Position numbers and translations under genes: made by a program
Notes under the pieces: generated by a model
The model's database searches: none
Seen by the model: the letters and a program-made list of their open reading frames with translations, nothing else
What the model was told of the DNA's origin: nothing
Source: REEB481 sp964586595
GTDB taxonomy: Bacteria > Bacteroidota > Bacteroidia > NS11-12g > UBA955
DNA length: 64,000 nucleotides
Direction of reading: 5' to 3'
NCBI GenBank assembly: GCA_964586595.1
Contig: CAZPHB010000002.1
Span: forward strand, 62,001-126,000
Shown: positions 1 to 8,805 of the stretch, piece after piece
Numbering within the stretch: position 1 is the first letter of the stretch
How the letters are laid out: every line of letters begins with the position of its first letter

Positions 1-1
1 G

Positions 2-2239
2 CAAAATCCGGATGTACGCGGCGTGGTATATGACAGTGAATCAGGGGTTCCGATTCAGGGTGTTCAGGTTAGTCTGAAAGGCACAAATTACATTGCCCTT
101 ACAGATGCTGAAGGATTCTTCAACTTTGCCACGGTATCGGTTGGCGATTATACACTCATGCTCTTCCAGGACGATTACGAGGAATTCTCTGAAAACATCA
201 CGGTCATTGAAGGAAAGAATTACAAGAAAAACTTCTATCTGAAGCGGAAGGTCGTTGAACTGAAAAACATCACCATCACCGCCCGAAACGTACGGAAACA
301 GCGGGAAGTATTGATTGGCAATACCAGCATCGACCGTCGGGATATTGCACGGATGCCCAGCGTGGGCGGCGAACCCGATTTGCTGCAATACCTGCAGGTT
401 TTGCCCGGTGTGGTGTTCAGCGGCGACCAAGGCGGACAGCTCTACATCCGAGGCGGTTCACCGGTGATGAACAAGGTGATGCTGGATGGAATGACCATTT
501 ACAACCCATTCCACAGCATTGGACTTTTTTCTGTGTTTGAAACCGATATGATCCGCAGCACAGAGGTTTATTCTGCGGGATTTAATGCAGAATACGGCGG
601 ACGTATTTCTGCCATTGTGGATGTGCGCACCCGCGACGGCGACAAAACCAGGCACCGCGGCAAACTGGCACTGAATCCATTTACCAGTAAGGCGCTCCTG
701 GAAGGTCCTTTGAAAAAATTCAAGCAAGGATCAGGAAGCAGTTCCTATGCCATATCCTACCGAAATTCCTTCCTGCGTCAAAGTTCACAACTGTTTTACA
801 GGTATGCCGATCCGGATAAGCTTCCCTACACCTTCGGCGACCTGCACGCGAAATTAAGTTTTACCGGCGCCAGCGGAAGCTACCTGAAACTGTTCGGGTT
901 TCGTTTGGGCGACCGCGTAGCATTTCCGGGAACCACAGAATACAATTGGCGGAGTAACGGATTTGGCGCAAAATTCCTGCTGGTTCCGGATGAATCTAAA
1001 ATGCGTATTGATGGTTTTTTTTCCTATTCCGATTACTTGATCAGGCAGCTGGAATCGGATCAAAAACCGCGCAGCAGCGGCATCAACGGTTTTAACGTTG
1101 GATTGAACTTTACCTATCCAAGTGGGAAAAACGAGTTCCGTTATGGCGCTGAAATCAACGGTTTCCGCACCGAATTTCAAATATTCAACCCAAACAACCG
1201 CCTCATCACGCAGTTTGAAAACACCACCGAAATCACCGGATACGGTATGTATCGCTGGGTGAAAAACCGTTGGGTGATTCAACCAGGCATCCGCGGTCTG
1301 TTTTACGCTTCTTTGGGTAACAGCAGCATCGAGCCGCGACTGTCTGCGAAGTATTCCTTCAGCAAACGCTTCAGCCTGAAATTTGCCGGTGGTTATTACA
1401 GCCAAAACCTGATGTCGGCCGTGAGCGACCGCGATGTGGTAAACCTGTTTTATGGCTTCCTCAGCGGACCGGAAAATCTTCCCGCCAACTTCAATGGAAA
1501 TCCGGTAACGCACAAACTGCAAAAGGCGCGTCACCTTGTTGCCGGTCTGGAATGGGATCCGGCTCCGGCACACAACGTAATCGTGGAAGCGTATGTGAAA
1601 GATTTTACCCAAATCACCAACATCAACCGTGATAAGCTCTTTGACGACAACGATAAAAACCGCGACAAACCCAGCAGGCTGAAACAGGATTACCTCATCG
1701 AAACAGGAATGGCTTCAGGGCTTGATTTCCGATATAAGTACGAGCGCAAAAAATGGTACGTGTGGGCGGTGTATTCACTTACTTATGTAACCAGGTTTGA
1801 CGGCATCAATACCTATGCGCCTGTTTTTGACCGTCGCCACAACATCAACTTCCTGACCAGCTACAACCTGGATCCGGCAGGCAATGCCATGATCAGCGTG
1901 CGCTGGAATTTTGGAAGTGGTTTCCCTTTTACCCAAACACAGGGATTTTACGAGAAGCTTGACTTCAGGCAGGGTATTTCCTCAGACTATACCAAAACCA
2001 ACGGCAGTCTGGGCATCTATTACGCGGATCTAAACCAGGGCAGGCTTCCATCCTATCATCGTCTGGACGTCAATTTTCAGAAGAAATGGAAGCTGGAAAA
2101 TAAACGGGAACTGCAATTCACGGCAACCTGCACCAATGCGTATAACCGTGCGAATGTGTTCTATTTTGACCGTGCTAAATTCCAACGGGTGGATCAGTTG
2201 CCCATTCTGCCGGCTGCCGGACTGAGTTACAGTTTCTGA
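2..2239 (+). CDS. TonB-dependent outer-membrane receptor (5' end outside window)
   Basis: Outer-membrane active transporter of the TonB-dependent family; the substrate cannot be told from sequence. The reading frame is open back to base 2, so the start codon and signal peptide lie upstream of the window. The visible part starts with a carboxypeptidase-regulatory-like (CarboxypepD_reg) beta-sandwich of about 80 residues (motif RGVVYDSESGVPIQG), then a plug domain (LYIRGGSP, the LDGMTIYNPFH segment and FNAEYGGRISAIVDVRTRDG), then a 22-strand-type barrel ending in aromatic LSYSF, as expected for BAM recognition. This architecture is typical of Bacteroidota receptors. No SusD homolog follows: the next gene is convergent, 15 bp away, so this is an orphan receptor rather than a SusC/D pair on the visible side. 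Family assignment is secure; the ligand is unknown. Confidence 0.93.
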   Translation, partial: QNPDVRGVVYDSESGVPIQGVQVSLKGTNYIALTDAEGFFNFATVSVGDYTLMLFQDDYEEFSENITVIEGKNYKKNFYLKRKVVELKNITITARNVRKQREVLIGNTSIDRRDIARMPSVGGEPDLLQYLQVLPGVVFSGDQGGQLYIRGGSPVMNKVMLDGMTIYNPFHSIGLFSVFETDMIRSTEVYSAGFNAEYGGRISAIVDVRTRDGDKTRHRGKLALNPFTSKALLEGPLKKFKQGSGSSSYAISYRNSFLRQSSQLFYRYADPDKLPYTFGDLHAKLSFTGASGSYLKLFGFRLGDRVAFPGTTEYNWRSNGFGAKFLLVPDESKMRIDGFFSYSDYLIRQLESDQKPRSSGINGFNVGLNFTYPSGKNEFRYGAEINGFRTEFQIFNPNNRLITQFENTTEITGYGMYRWVKNRWVIQPGIRGLFYASLGNSSIEPRLSAKYSFSKRFSLKFAGGYYSQNLMSAVSDRDVVNLFYGFLSGPENLPANFNGNPVTHKLQKARHLVAGLEWDPAPAHNVIVEAYVKDFTQITNINRDKLFDDNDKNRDKPSRLKQDYLIETGMASGLDFRYKYERKKWYVWAVYSLTYVTRFDGINTYAPVFDRRHNINFLTSYNLDPAGNAMISVRWNFGSGFPFTQTQGFYEKLDFRQGISSDYTKTNGSLGIYYADLNQGRLPSYHRLDVNFQKKWKLENKRELQFTATCTNAYNRANVFYFDRAKFQRVDQLPILPAAGLSYSF

Positions 2240-2254
2240 TTTATGGCTTGCGCT

Positions 2255-3376
2255 TCAGCGCTTCTCCACACGACAGATTTCCTGTCCGGTGTGGCCGGTA
2301 AGTACCAACATGTATAAGCCCGGTTTCACGGCAGACATATCTATGTTTACTTCGGAAGCTTGTCCGTTCATGTTCCATACATTTCGGCCATCGGCTGCAT
2401 ATAATGCTGCATGCTGAACCTCCATTCCGGGAAGCAATTGAATCATCAAATTTTCTGAAGCAGGATTCGGATAAATACGTTGCACCAAACGGGTTTCCGG
2501 TTTCATTCCGTTCACAGCTCCTTTCAGATCAAACCTGTTGAAGAACTTCCATATTTCCTCGCTGGCGCTGATGTCCATATTCGTATTTCCCACCCCGGAA
2601 CCGGAAGAACCCGGCCAGGTATGACCGCCGCTGTTCACTTTCAGGTGCACCACTTCTGTCCCTGCATTGCACGGACTGTATTCCATTCGTTCCACCGTGG
2701 ATCCTTCGGAAACACGATCCGGAAGGCTGGTGGTTTTAACTCCGGAACCACATTGATTCTGCGCAGTCCAGAATTTCAGGGTATTGTCCACTGAAATGTT
2801 TGAAATCCCACCTCCATAAGAAACCACCAGATCGGAAGTTCCATGTATCTGCATCACCGGAACGGCTCTGGAAGGTGTGCAGGCTTTGAGTGCTGCATCA
2901 GACATGGTTCCGGAAACGGCGGCGATGGCTGCGATGCGGTTGCCCAACTCACAGGCCAGGCGGTGACTCATGAAGCCGCCAGCCGAAAAGCCACAGGAAT
3001 AAACACGGCCGGCGTCAATGCCGTAGCGCTGCTGCATGGTATCAATGATGGCACTGATGAACCCTACATCATCGGCGGTGGAACCTCCGGGGAATCCGCT
3101 GTTGGTATTCCAGGCATTGCTCACGCCATTGGCGTACACCACAAAGAATTTATTGCTGTCGGCAAGGGCATTAAATCCGGAATAACCCATGATTGAATTG
3201 GCATTCTGGGTGAAGCCGTGCAGCACGAACACCAGCGGCAGCTGCATGCCGGCCTGGTAGGATTTCGGCATGTAACGGATGTAGCTGCGCGATTGGCCTT
3301 TGAATGAAAATGATTCACTGGTTTGGGCGTTCAATGTTGCCGCCGCCAGCAGAAATAAGATTAATTTCAATTTCAT
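2255..3376 (-). CDS. Secreted PHB-depolymerase-like esterase with T9SS sorting domain
   Basis: Alpha/beta-hydrolase of the PHB depolymerase/feruloyl esterase (LpqC-like) family. Residues 1-17 are a signal peptide (LLAAATLNAQ). The fold starts with the oxyanion region VLHGFTQNAN (about 51-60). The nucleophile sits in CGFSAGG (Ser131), the likely acid is Asp182 in HGTSDLVVSY and the likely base is His252 in GGHTWPG. Residues about 300-373 form a type IX secretion type A sorting domain (IYPNPASENL, then GLYMLVL and a basic end), so the enzyme should be exported by T9SS and cleaved or anchored at the surface. The substrate could be a polyester, an acetylated polysaccharide or a feruloylated glycan; sequence alone does not decide. 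The gene converges with the TonB receptor with no visible terminator between them. Confidence 0.9.
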   Translation of the reverse strand: MKLKLILFLLAAATLNAQTSESFSFKGQSRSYIRYMPKSYQAGMQLPLVFVLHGFTQNANSIMGYSGFNALADSNKFFVVYANGVSNAWNTNSGFPGGSTADDVGFISAIIDTMQQRYGIDAGRVYSCGFSAGGFMSHRLACELGNRIAAIAAVSGTMSDAALKACTPSRAVPVMQIHGTSDLVVSYGGGISNISVDNTLKFWTAQNQCGSGVKTTSLPDRVSEGSTVERMEYSPCNAGTEVVHLKVNSGGHTWPGSSGSGVGNTNMDISASEEIWKFFNRFDLKGAVNGMKPETRLVQRIYPNPASENLMIQLLPGMEVQHAALYAADGRNVWNMNGQASEVNIDMSAVKPGLYMLVLTGHTGQEICRVEKR

Positions 3377-3425
3377 GGCGAAGAGTTTCCAACGCCAAAT
3401 GTATGCAATCAGATCAGGAGTGCGC

Positions 3426-4913
3426 TTATTCGAACTTCAGCGCGTATAAATCCGAATCTTTCATGATGAACCGAAGCCTGATGGCTTTGCCGTTGAGGGC
3501 CTTTAGATCCGGGTTGCCGAACCAGGCTACTTTCCGGTGTATTTCATTGCCAATGAGCAAATTGCATTTCGCCGCTTCAAATCCGGGAATGGCTTTACCT
3601 TGTGGGTCGGTGATTTCCACCGCAATGCCGCCGGCAGCTGAAGTTGAATAGTTCAGAAACAGATTTCCACCGGAAAAGGTAAAGGGTTTGGTCAACATGC
3701 TCCCCCCGGAATAAGCAGCCTGTACCGAAGCAAACCCGTCCAAACGCATGGAGTAACGATGCAAATGATTTCCCGGCTGGGCATAATCCTGAACCACGTA
3801 CACAGACATTTCCGCCGGGCCTGTTTGTACTACATTCAATGCAGGGAAATTCGATCTTGAGACCCAGTTGTGGTCGCCAATTCCGGGCCGTATGAATGAA
3901 CCCATAAAGGTTCGTTCCATGCGGGTTCCACCTCGGGAACTCAGCAGCACTGCATCAGAAACACCTTCCCGCGCAGCGGTATAATAACCCATGTCCAGCT
4001 TGAGTGGTTTGGTTTGTTCAACGGTCAATGCAGATCGTCCGGTAACGTAGCGTGCAGCAGTGCCTATGTAAATGTGTGGCGCGCGGAAATACGGCGAGGT
4101 TTGGTTGATGTACAGGTGTTCGGCGTTCGTATTGCCAAAATCCATCCTGCCTTCCATCGTCCAGTTGATGAAATCCTTAGAAACAGCGCGTCCAACGGTT
4201 CTGAAACCCTTGTAATTCCCGGGCCCTGTCCAGGTGCGGTAAAAACACACATACTGTTGCTCTGATTCTGACCAGAAGGCCACATTTTGCCCGTCGAAGG
4301 CAGCCTTCGTAAGCACCGGAGTTTCCTGCAAACGCCGCCATTGTATTCCATCGGCCGAAACGTAGGCGAACAAGCCTTTACCCACGCCGCCGAGTGCTTT
4401 ATACTTTTCTGCTGCGGGTGTACCGGGGCGTTTGTCGATGAATGGACTGAAATTATGTACCGCCAGATCGCCCTTATTGTTGGTGAGCACGATGTTGTTG
4501 CGCGTATTGCCCTCGTGGCTGAACAGGTTCAATTCCGGTTTGGTCCAGTTCACCCCGTCTTTGGAACGCGCATAGGCCGTCGCCTGAAATCCGAAGTCAT
4601 TGGTTCCTTTGATGCCGGCCCGGTAATACAATCGCAACACCGTATCATCCTGCAGAACCGTGGCATAAGTGCATTGTACCGCCTCCCAGGATGGATTGTT
4701 GAACGGCAGCGCAATGCCGCGATCAATGGGCTCATGCATCACCAATTGTGTGTTTTTCATGCTGTCGATGAGCCAGTAATCGACAAACAATTCTCTGCGG
4801 TTGCCTATATCTCTTATGGTGTTTCCACCCGTGGGCTGCGCACTGGTATTGCCAACCAACAGGAATGCGCCCATAAGGAATGTAAGCGTGGTTAAGTTCT
4901 TTTTTGCGTGCAT
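3426..4913 (-). CDS. Secreted glycosidase-like beta-propeller protein
   Basis: Resembles a family common in Planctomycetes and Bacteroidota, annotated as hypothetical glycosyl hydrolases with a GH32/GH43-like five-bladed propeller. Recognisable elements are the N-terminal ELFVDYWLIDSM block, the TYATVLQDDTVLRLYYRAG strand, YARSKDGVNWTKPEL, and a C-terminal beta-sandwich-like segment ending IRLRFIMKDSDLYALKFE. I cannot assign catalytic acids, so activity on glycans is inferred. The frame opens at 4952, but ATG 4913 gives a classical signal peptide (MHAKKNLTTLTFLMGAFLLVG..SAQ), and a near-consensus -7 element (4929-4936) lies just upstream, inside the longer version. The gene is divergent from the FG-GAP lipoprotein across about 107 bp, which could mean joint regulation. 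Confidence 0.75.
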   Translation of the reverse strand: MHAKKNLTTLTFLMGAFLLVGNTSAQPTGGNTIRDIGNRRELFVDYWLIDSMKNTQLVMHEPIDRGIALPFNNPSWEAVQCTYATVLQDDTVLRLYYRAGIKGTNDFGFQATAYARSKDGVNWTKPELNLFSHEGNTRNNIVLTNNKGDLAVHNFSPFIDKRPGTPAAEKYKALGGVGKGLFAYVSADGIQWRRLQETPVLTKAAFDGQNVAFWSESEQQYVCFYRTWTGPGNYKGFRTVGRAVSKDFINWTMEGRMDFGNTNAEHLYINQTSPYFRAPHIYIGTAARYVTGRSALTVEQTKPLKLDMGYYTAAREGVSDAVLLSSRGGTRMERTFMGSFIRPGIGDHNWVSRSNFPALNVVQTGPAEMSVYVVQDYAQPGNHLHRYSMRLDGFASVQAAYSGGSMLTKPFTFSGGNLFLNYSTSAAGGIAVEITDPQGKAIPGFEAAKCNLLIGNEIHRKVAWFGNPDLKALNGKAIRLRFIMKDSDLYALKFE

Positions 4914-4928
4914 GCATGGGAGCATAAT

Positions 4929-4936
4929 CAAAAATG
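4929..4936 (-). promoter_or_regulatory. Possible -7 element (CATTTTTG)
   Basis: On the minus strand CATTTTTG differs by one base from the Bacteroidota -7 consensus TAnnTTTG and ends 15 nt before ATG 4913. It would drive the glycosidase-like gene and argues against the longer start at 4952. No convincing -33 TTG box was seen. Confidence 0.3.
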
Positions 4937-5020
4937 ATGCCTGAGCGGACAACGAAAAAACTTCTCAGCAAGCTGCCGGGCAAACCCTCGTTTTGGAGCT
5001 GTAAAGATTAAAATTGCAGT

Positions 5021-8000
5021 ATGAATGCAACGAATGGTTTCCGCCTGACCTTTTTCCTCTTGATTTTGTCTGCCTGTGGCAAGAAACAGGATGCATCATC
5101 CGGCAACATAGCGCCGGTATTTAAACTGTTGCCAGGCAGTGAAACAGGTGTCGACTTTGTGAATTTACTCACCGAAAACGATACGGTCAATCAGCTGGTT
5201 TACAACTACGCATACAATGGCGGAGGTGTGGCCGCGGGCGACCTCAATAACGACGGACTGGAGGATCTGGTTTTTACAGGAAATAATTCACCATCGAAAG
5301 TTTACTTGAACAAAGGAAACATGCGCTTTGAAGATGGAGGCTTAAAAACCGGAATCCAGCCCACAGGCTGGTGCACCGGCGTGAGCATTGTCGATATAAA
5401 CAACGATGGATGGAACGATGTGTACATCTGCCGCAGTGGCCCAAATCCCAACCCGGACATGCGCAAGAACTTGCTTTATGTAAACCAGGGGAATGGAGTA
5501 TTCCGGGAAATGGCAGCAGCCTGGGGACTTGATGACGGCGGTTATTCTACCCAAGCAGCCTTTTTCGATATGGACAATGACGGCGATCTGGACTGTTATG
5601 TAGCCAATCACGCGCTGCCCTTTTTCAAAAGTTTGGATGTTCCCTTTAGCCGCTCCATGATGAAAGATGCTTCCAACAGCCAGCGCATGTATGAACACAA
5701 AGGAAACAAGTTTGAAAACATCAGCGCCGGCGCAGGCATGGACGCCATGGGATACGGATTGAGTGCCACGCCCGGTGATTTTAACCGCGACGGACTTACC
5801 GATTTGTATGTGTGCAACGATTATTTCATTCCTGATTATTTCTACATCAATCTGGGTGGTGGCCGGTTTAAAGAATGCCTGAAAGATTACTTCAAGCATA
5901 CAAGCCTGTTTTCCATGGGCAGCGATGCCGCCGACTACAACAACGATGGATGGATTGACTTGTTCACGTGCGACATGCTCCCTTCCGACCCCAGACGTTA
6001 TGGATTGCTGCAGGGCCCTCCCGGATTGGATAATTTCATGGTGGCGCAACAACACGGTTACGGCCCGCAGTTCATGAGGAATGCCCTGCAAACAAACATC
6101 CAGGGCAAGCTGTTCAGCGACCTTGGTTACCTGAGTGGAACCGCGCGCAGCGATTGGAGCTGGAGTCCGCTGTTTGCAGATTTCAACAACGATGGCTGGA
6201 AAGATCTTTATGTGACCAACGGCTACCTGCGTGATGTGAACAATCTGGACTTCATCATTTACATGGGACGGTTGCAACAGAAAGAAAATCGATTGCCCAA
6301 CTTCCGTGAAATTGCCGAACAACTGCCTTATGAGCGGCTCAGCAACTTCATGTTCCGCAACAAACACAACGGCAGTTTTGACCTGATGACCGAAAACTGG
6401 GGCACCAACCACCCTTCTTTTTCTGCCGGATCTGCCTGGTGCGACCTGAACAACGACGGAAAACTGGAACTGGTAGTCAACAACATTCAGGATACGGCCT
6501 TCATTTATCAGAACATCAGCAATGAAGGCAATTGGCTAAAGGTGAAACTCAAAGGAAAAAACGGGTACAACAGCCAAGGCCTGGGTGCCAAAATCATTGC
6601 ACGAACAGACAGTGCCGAATTATACACGGAACTCAACATCAGCAAAGGTTATCAGGGATCTGTAAGTCCTGTGGCGCATCTCGGACTGGGCAAGGCCAAT
6701 AAAATCAAAGAACTGACCGTCGTTTGGCCGGGAGGTGCTTTTCAAACCCTTCGCGATGTGGAAGTGAATAAATTGATGGAGCTGAGTTCTGACCAGGCCT
6801 CCGGCAGTTTCCAATGGCCCGCCTTCGGTGAACCTGCATTGTTTGAGCAGGCTGCCGGTCCTTCGTTTACGCACCAGGAAGAAGACGTACAGGATTTCCG
6901 CAGGGAATACCTGTTGCCGCACCGACACAGTCAACTGGGCCCGGGCATGGCCGTGGCAGATGTGAATGGCGACGGATTGGAAGATGTGTTTATCGGAAAC
7001 GGTCGCAACAAAGGTGGTCCGAAGCTGTTCCTGCAAAAGCCAGATGGAAACTTTTCCGTTTCTGGAAACGCACCCTGGGCAAACAGCAAAAGCGACGTGA
7101 TGGGCAGCTTGTTGTTTGATGCCGATAATGATGGAGATGCAGACTTGTACATGGTTGCCGGAGGCAGCGAATACGCCTGGCCTTCAGATGCCTATGCGCA
7201 TCAATTTTACCTGAACGACGGCAAAGGAAATTTCAGCATTGCCACCGATAAAATCCCCAATTGCAATTCCAGCGGAAGCTGCATCGCCGCAGCCGATTAC
7301 GACCTGGATGGCGATTTAGACCTTTTTGTGGGCGGCAGGCTTACCCCGGGTTATTATCCTACCGCGGAAAGCCGTTCCTACATCCTGCGCAACGACGGTG
7401 GACGTTTCAGCGATGTCACGGCCCTGCTCTTTCCCGGCCTTCAAAAACCCGGAATGGTATGCGCGGCGCTGTGGACAGATTTCAACAACGACAACAAGCC
7501 CGATTTGCTGCTCACCGGTGAATGGATGGCGCCCGCATTTCTGGAAAACACCGGAAACGGATTTGTTGATAAAACAGAAGTGTTTGGCATGATGAACCAC
7601 GTGGGATGGTATAACAGCCTCATCGCTGTTGACGTAGATGCCGATGGCGACATGGATTACATCGCAGGAAACAAAGGACTGAACTCCCATTACCGCGCCA
7701 CCGCGGAACAGCCGCTGGGCATTTACTGGAACGATTTTGACAACAATGGCGGCATGGATTTACTGCTTACTTATTCCATCAATGGCCGTGAATACCCCAT
7801 CAATTCATACGATGAACTGGCGCTTCAAACTCCGGGACTGATTCGAAAGAAGTTTCTGCGTTATGGAGACTTCGCCGGAAAAAGTGTTCAGGAGTTGTTG
7901 GAAGCCGATAAACTCAAAAACAACTACCACGCCAGCAACTTCCAATCAGTGCTGTTGCGCAACAATGGAAACGGGTTTTCTGTGGAAGCGCTTCCTGCGG

Positions 8001-8500
8001 AAGTACAAGCAGGACCTGTTTATGGCATGGCAACCTGTGATGCCAATCAGGACGGATTCACCGACATCCTTTGCATTGGAAACAACTACAATACCCGCGT
8101 AGAATATGGGTACGATGACGCACTGAACGGCTTGTTGCTGCTCAACGACGGAACCGGGCATTTTCGCACGGTGAACGGCGCAAACTGCGGCTTCTACGTT
8201 CCCGGCGATGGAAAATCGCTGGCGGCCATTCAGGTGAAGGGAGAAATCCGCTGGCTCGCTGCCCAAAACAACGCTGCGCTGAAAACTTTCCGCCTGAAGA
8301 ATACGCAAAAGGCTTATCCCGCGCTTCCCGGGGAGTGTGCTGCCCAGGTTTTACTCAACAATGGGAAAATCATGAAAGCCGAATGCTACTGGGGATCAGG
8401 TTATTTGAGCAGCGGCACGCGCTATATCGCAGCAGGGAACAACATAAAATCCATCACGTTTCTTACCGCAAAAGGAGCAAAAAGATTGGTTCAACCCTGA
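5021..8500 (+). CDS. FG-GAP/VCBS repeat lipoprotein with ASPIC/UnbV domain
   Basis: Exported lipoprotein: residues 1-19 end in the lipobox LSAC, making Cys19 the lipidated residue. The protein holds two arrays of FG-GAP/VCBS repeats with calcium-binding D-x-[DN]-x-D-G-type loops. Array 1 (about residues 60-490) includes DLNNDGLEDL, DINNDGWNDV, DMDNDGDLD and DFNNDGWKDL. Array 2 (about 640-1010) includes DVNGDGLEDV, DADNDGDAD, DYDLDGDLD and DANQDGFTD. Between them (about 520-595) is an ASPIC/UnbV domain with LGLGKANKIKELTVVWPGG. The layout suits two beta-propellers joined by the ASPIC domain, the CRTAC1-like architecture common in Bacteroidota. Such proteins often accompany SusCD systems, but none is adjacent here. 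A surface binding or adhesion role is plausible; the ligand is unknown. The 1,159-residue length is usual for the family. Confidence 0.9.
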   Translation: MNATNGFRLTFFLLILSACGKKQDASSGNIAPVFKLLPGSETGVDFVNLLTENDTVNQLVYNYAYNGGGVAAGDLNNDGLEDLVFTGNNSPSKVYLNKGNMRFEDGGLKTGIQPTGWCTGVSIVDINNDGWNDVYICRSGPNPNPDMRKNLLYVNQGNGVFREMAAAWGLDDGGYSTQAAFFDMDNDGDLDCYVANHALPFFKSLDVPFSRSMMKDASNSQRMYEHKGNKFENISAGAGMDAMGYGLSATPGDFNRDGLTDLYVCNDYFIPDYFYINLGGGRFKECLKDYFKHTSLFSMGSDAADYNNDGWIDLFTCDMLPSDPRRYGLLQGPPGLDNFMVAQQHGYGPQFMRNALQTNIQGKLFSDLGYLSGTARSDWSWSPLFADFNNDGWKDLYVTNGYLRDVNNLDFIIYMGRLQQKENRLPNFREIAEQLPYERLSNFMFRNKHNGSFDLMTENWGTNHPSFSAGSAWCDLNNDGKLELVVNNIQDTAFIYQNISNEGNWLKVKLKGKNGYNSQGLGAKIIARTDSAELYTELNISKGYQGSVSPVAHLGLGKANKIKELTVVWPGGAFQTLRDVEVNKLMELSSDQASGSFQWPAFGEPALFEQAAGPSFTHQEEDVQDFRREYLLPHRHSQLGPGMAVADVNGDGLEDVFIGNGRNKGGPKLFLQKPDGNFSVSGNAPWANSKSDVMGSLLFDADNDGDADLYMVAGGSEYAWPSDAYAHQFYLNDGKGNFSIATDKIPNCNSSGSCIAAADYDLDGDLDLFVGGRLTPGYYPTAESRSYILRNDGGRFSDVTALLFPGLQKPGMVCAALWTDFNNDNKPDLLLTGEWMAPAFLENTGNGFVDKTEVFGMMNHVGWYNSLIAVDVDADGDMDYIAGNKGLNSHYRATAEQPLGIYWNDFDNNGGMDLLLTYSINGREYPINSYDELALQTPGLIRKKFLRYGDFAGKSVQELLEADKLKNNYHASNFQSVLLRNNGNGFSVEALPAEVQAGPVYGMATCDANQDGFTDILCIGNNYNTRVEYGYDDALNGLLLLNDGTGHFRTVNGANCGFYVPGDGKSLAAIQVKGEIRWLAAQNNAALKTFRLKNTQKAYPALPGECAAQVLLNNGKIMKAECYWGSGYLSSGTRYIAAGNNIKSITFLTAKGAKRLVQP

Positions 8501-8534
8501 TGTGCCAAGGGTTTGGGCATTTTCTGGACGCCAC

Positions 8535-8565
8535 TTGCGTAAATATGTTGATGCGCTTATTTTTG
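8535..8565 (+). promoter_or_regulatory. Bacteroidota-type promoter for the small basic protein
   Basis: A -33 TTG (8535-8537) and a -7 TATTTTTG (8558-8565) matching TAnnTTTG are separated by 20 bp, the expected geometry for the primary sigma factor of this phylum. The start codon is 18 nt downstream, giving a leader of about ten bases. This is the best complete promoter I found in the window. Confidence 0.65.
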
Positions 8566-8583
8566 CAGCCGATTTAAAAAACT

Positions 8584-8736
8584 ATGGGCGTTACACGATT
8601 GAAAAGGAAAGAAGCCAGGAACAGGGTGAAGGCCATCAACGAGGCTAAAACCATTAAGCGCCTGAAGCACGTGATTTTGATAAAATCTCCGCACAAAGGT
8701 TCTTCAGGAATTGTCCTGGAAGAGCAACAAGGCTGA
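8584..8736 (+). CDS. Small basic protein (50 residues), Bacteroidota-conserved type
   Basis: A 50-codon gene starting MGVTRLKRKEARNRVKAI and ending EEQQG. The first 30 residues are dense in Lys and Arg; the end is acidic. From memory, short proteins beginning MGVTRLKRK occur widely in Bacteroidota, but I know of no assigned function. The gene has its own promoter (8535-8565) and is followed 26 nt later by a strong hairpin-T-tract terminator (8763-8791), so it is a complete monocistronic unit rather than a chance ORF. Composition and size resemble small ribosomal or RNA-binding proteins. A ribosome-associated role is inference only. Confidence 0.75.
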   Translation: MGVTRLKRKEARNRVKAINEAKTIKRLKHVILIKSPHKGSSGIVLEEQQG

Positions 8737-8762
8737 GCTAAATCATACTAAAAATTTCAAGA

Positions 8763-8791
8763 AGCCGTCCCCGCCAAGGATGGCTTTTTTA
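8763..8791 (+). terminator. Rho-independent terminator
   Basis: Stem AGCCGTCC (8763-8770) pairs with GGATGGCT (8778-8785), including one G-T pair, around the loop CCGCCAA, followed by a run of T (8785-8791). It lies downstream of the 50-residue gene and 15 bp before the next start codon, separating the two transcripts. Confidence 0.85.
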
Positions 8792-8805
8792 TTATTGCAC
8801 TACTT

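Noticed and set aside
2247..2267. GCGC-rich hairpin between the TonB receptor and the esterase as a terminator
   Set aside because: The loop is two bases, no T tract follows, and it lies partly in the esterase coding end.
4287..4895. 202-codon plus-strand frame opposite the glycosidase-like gene
   Set aside because: Antisense to a well-supported secreted protein, with no similarity recognised.
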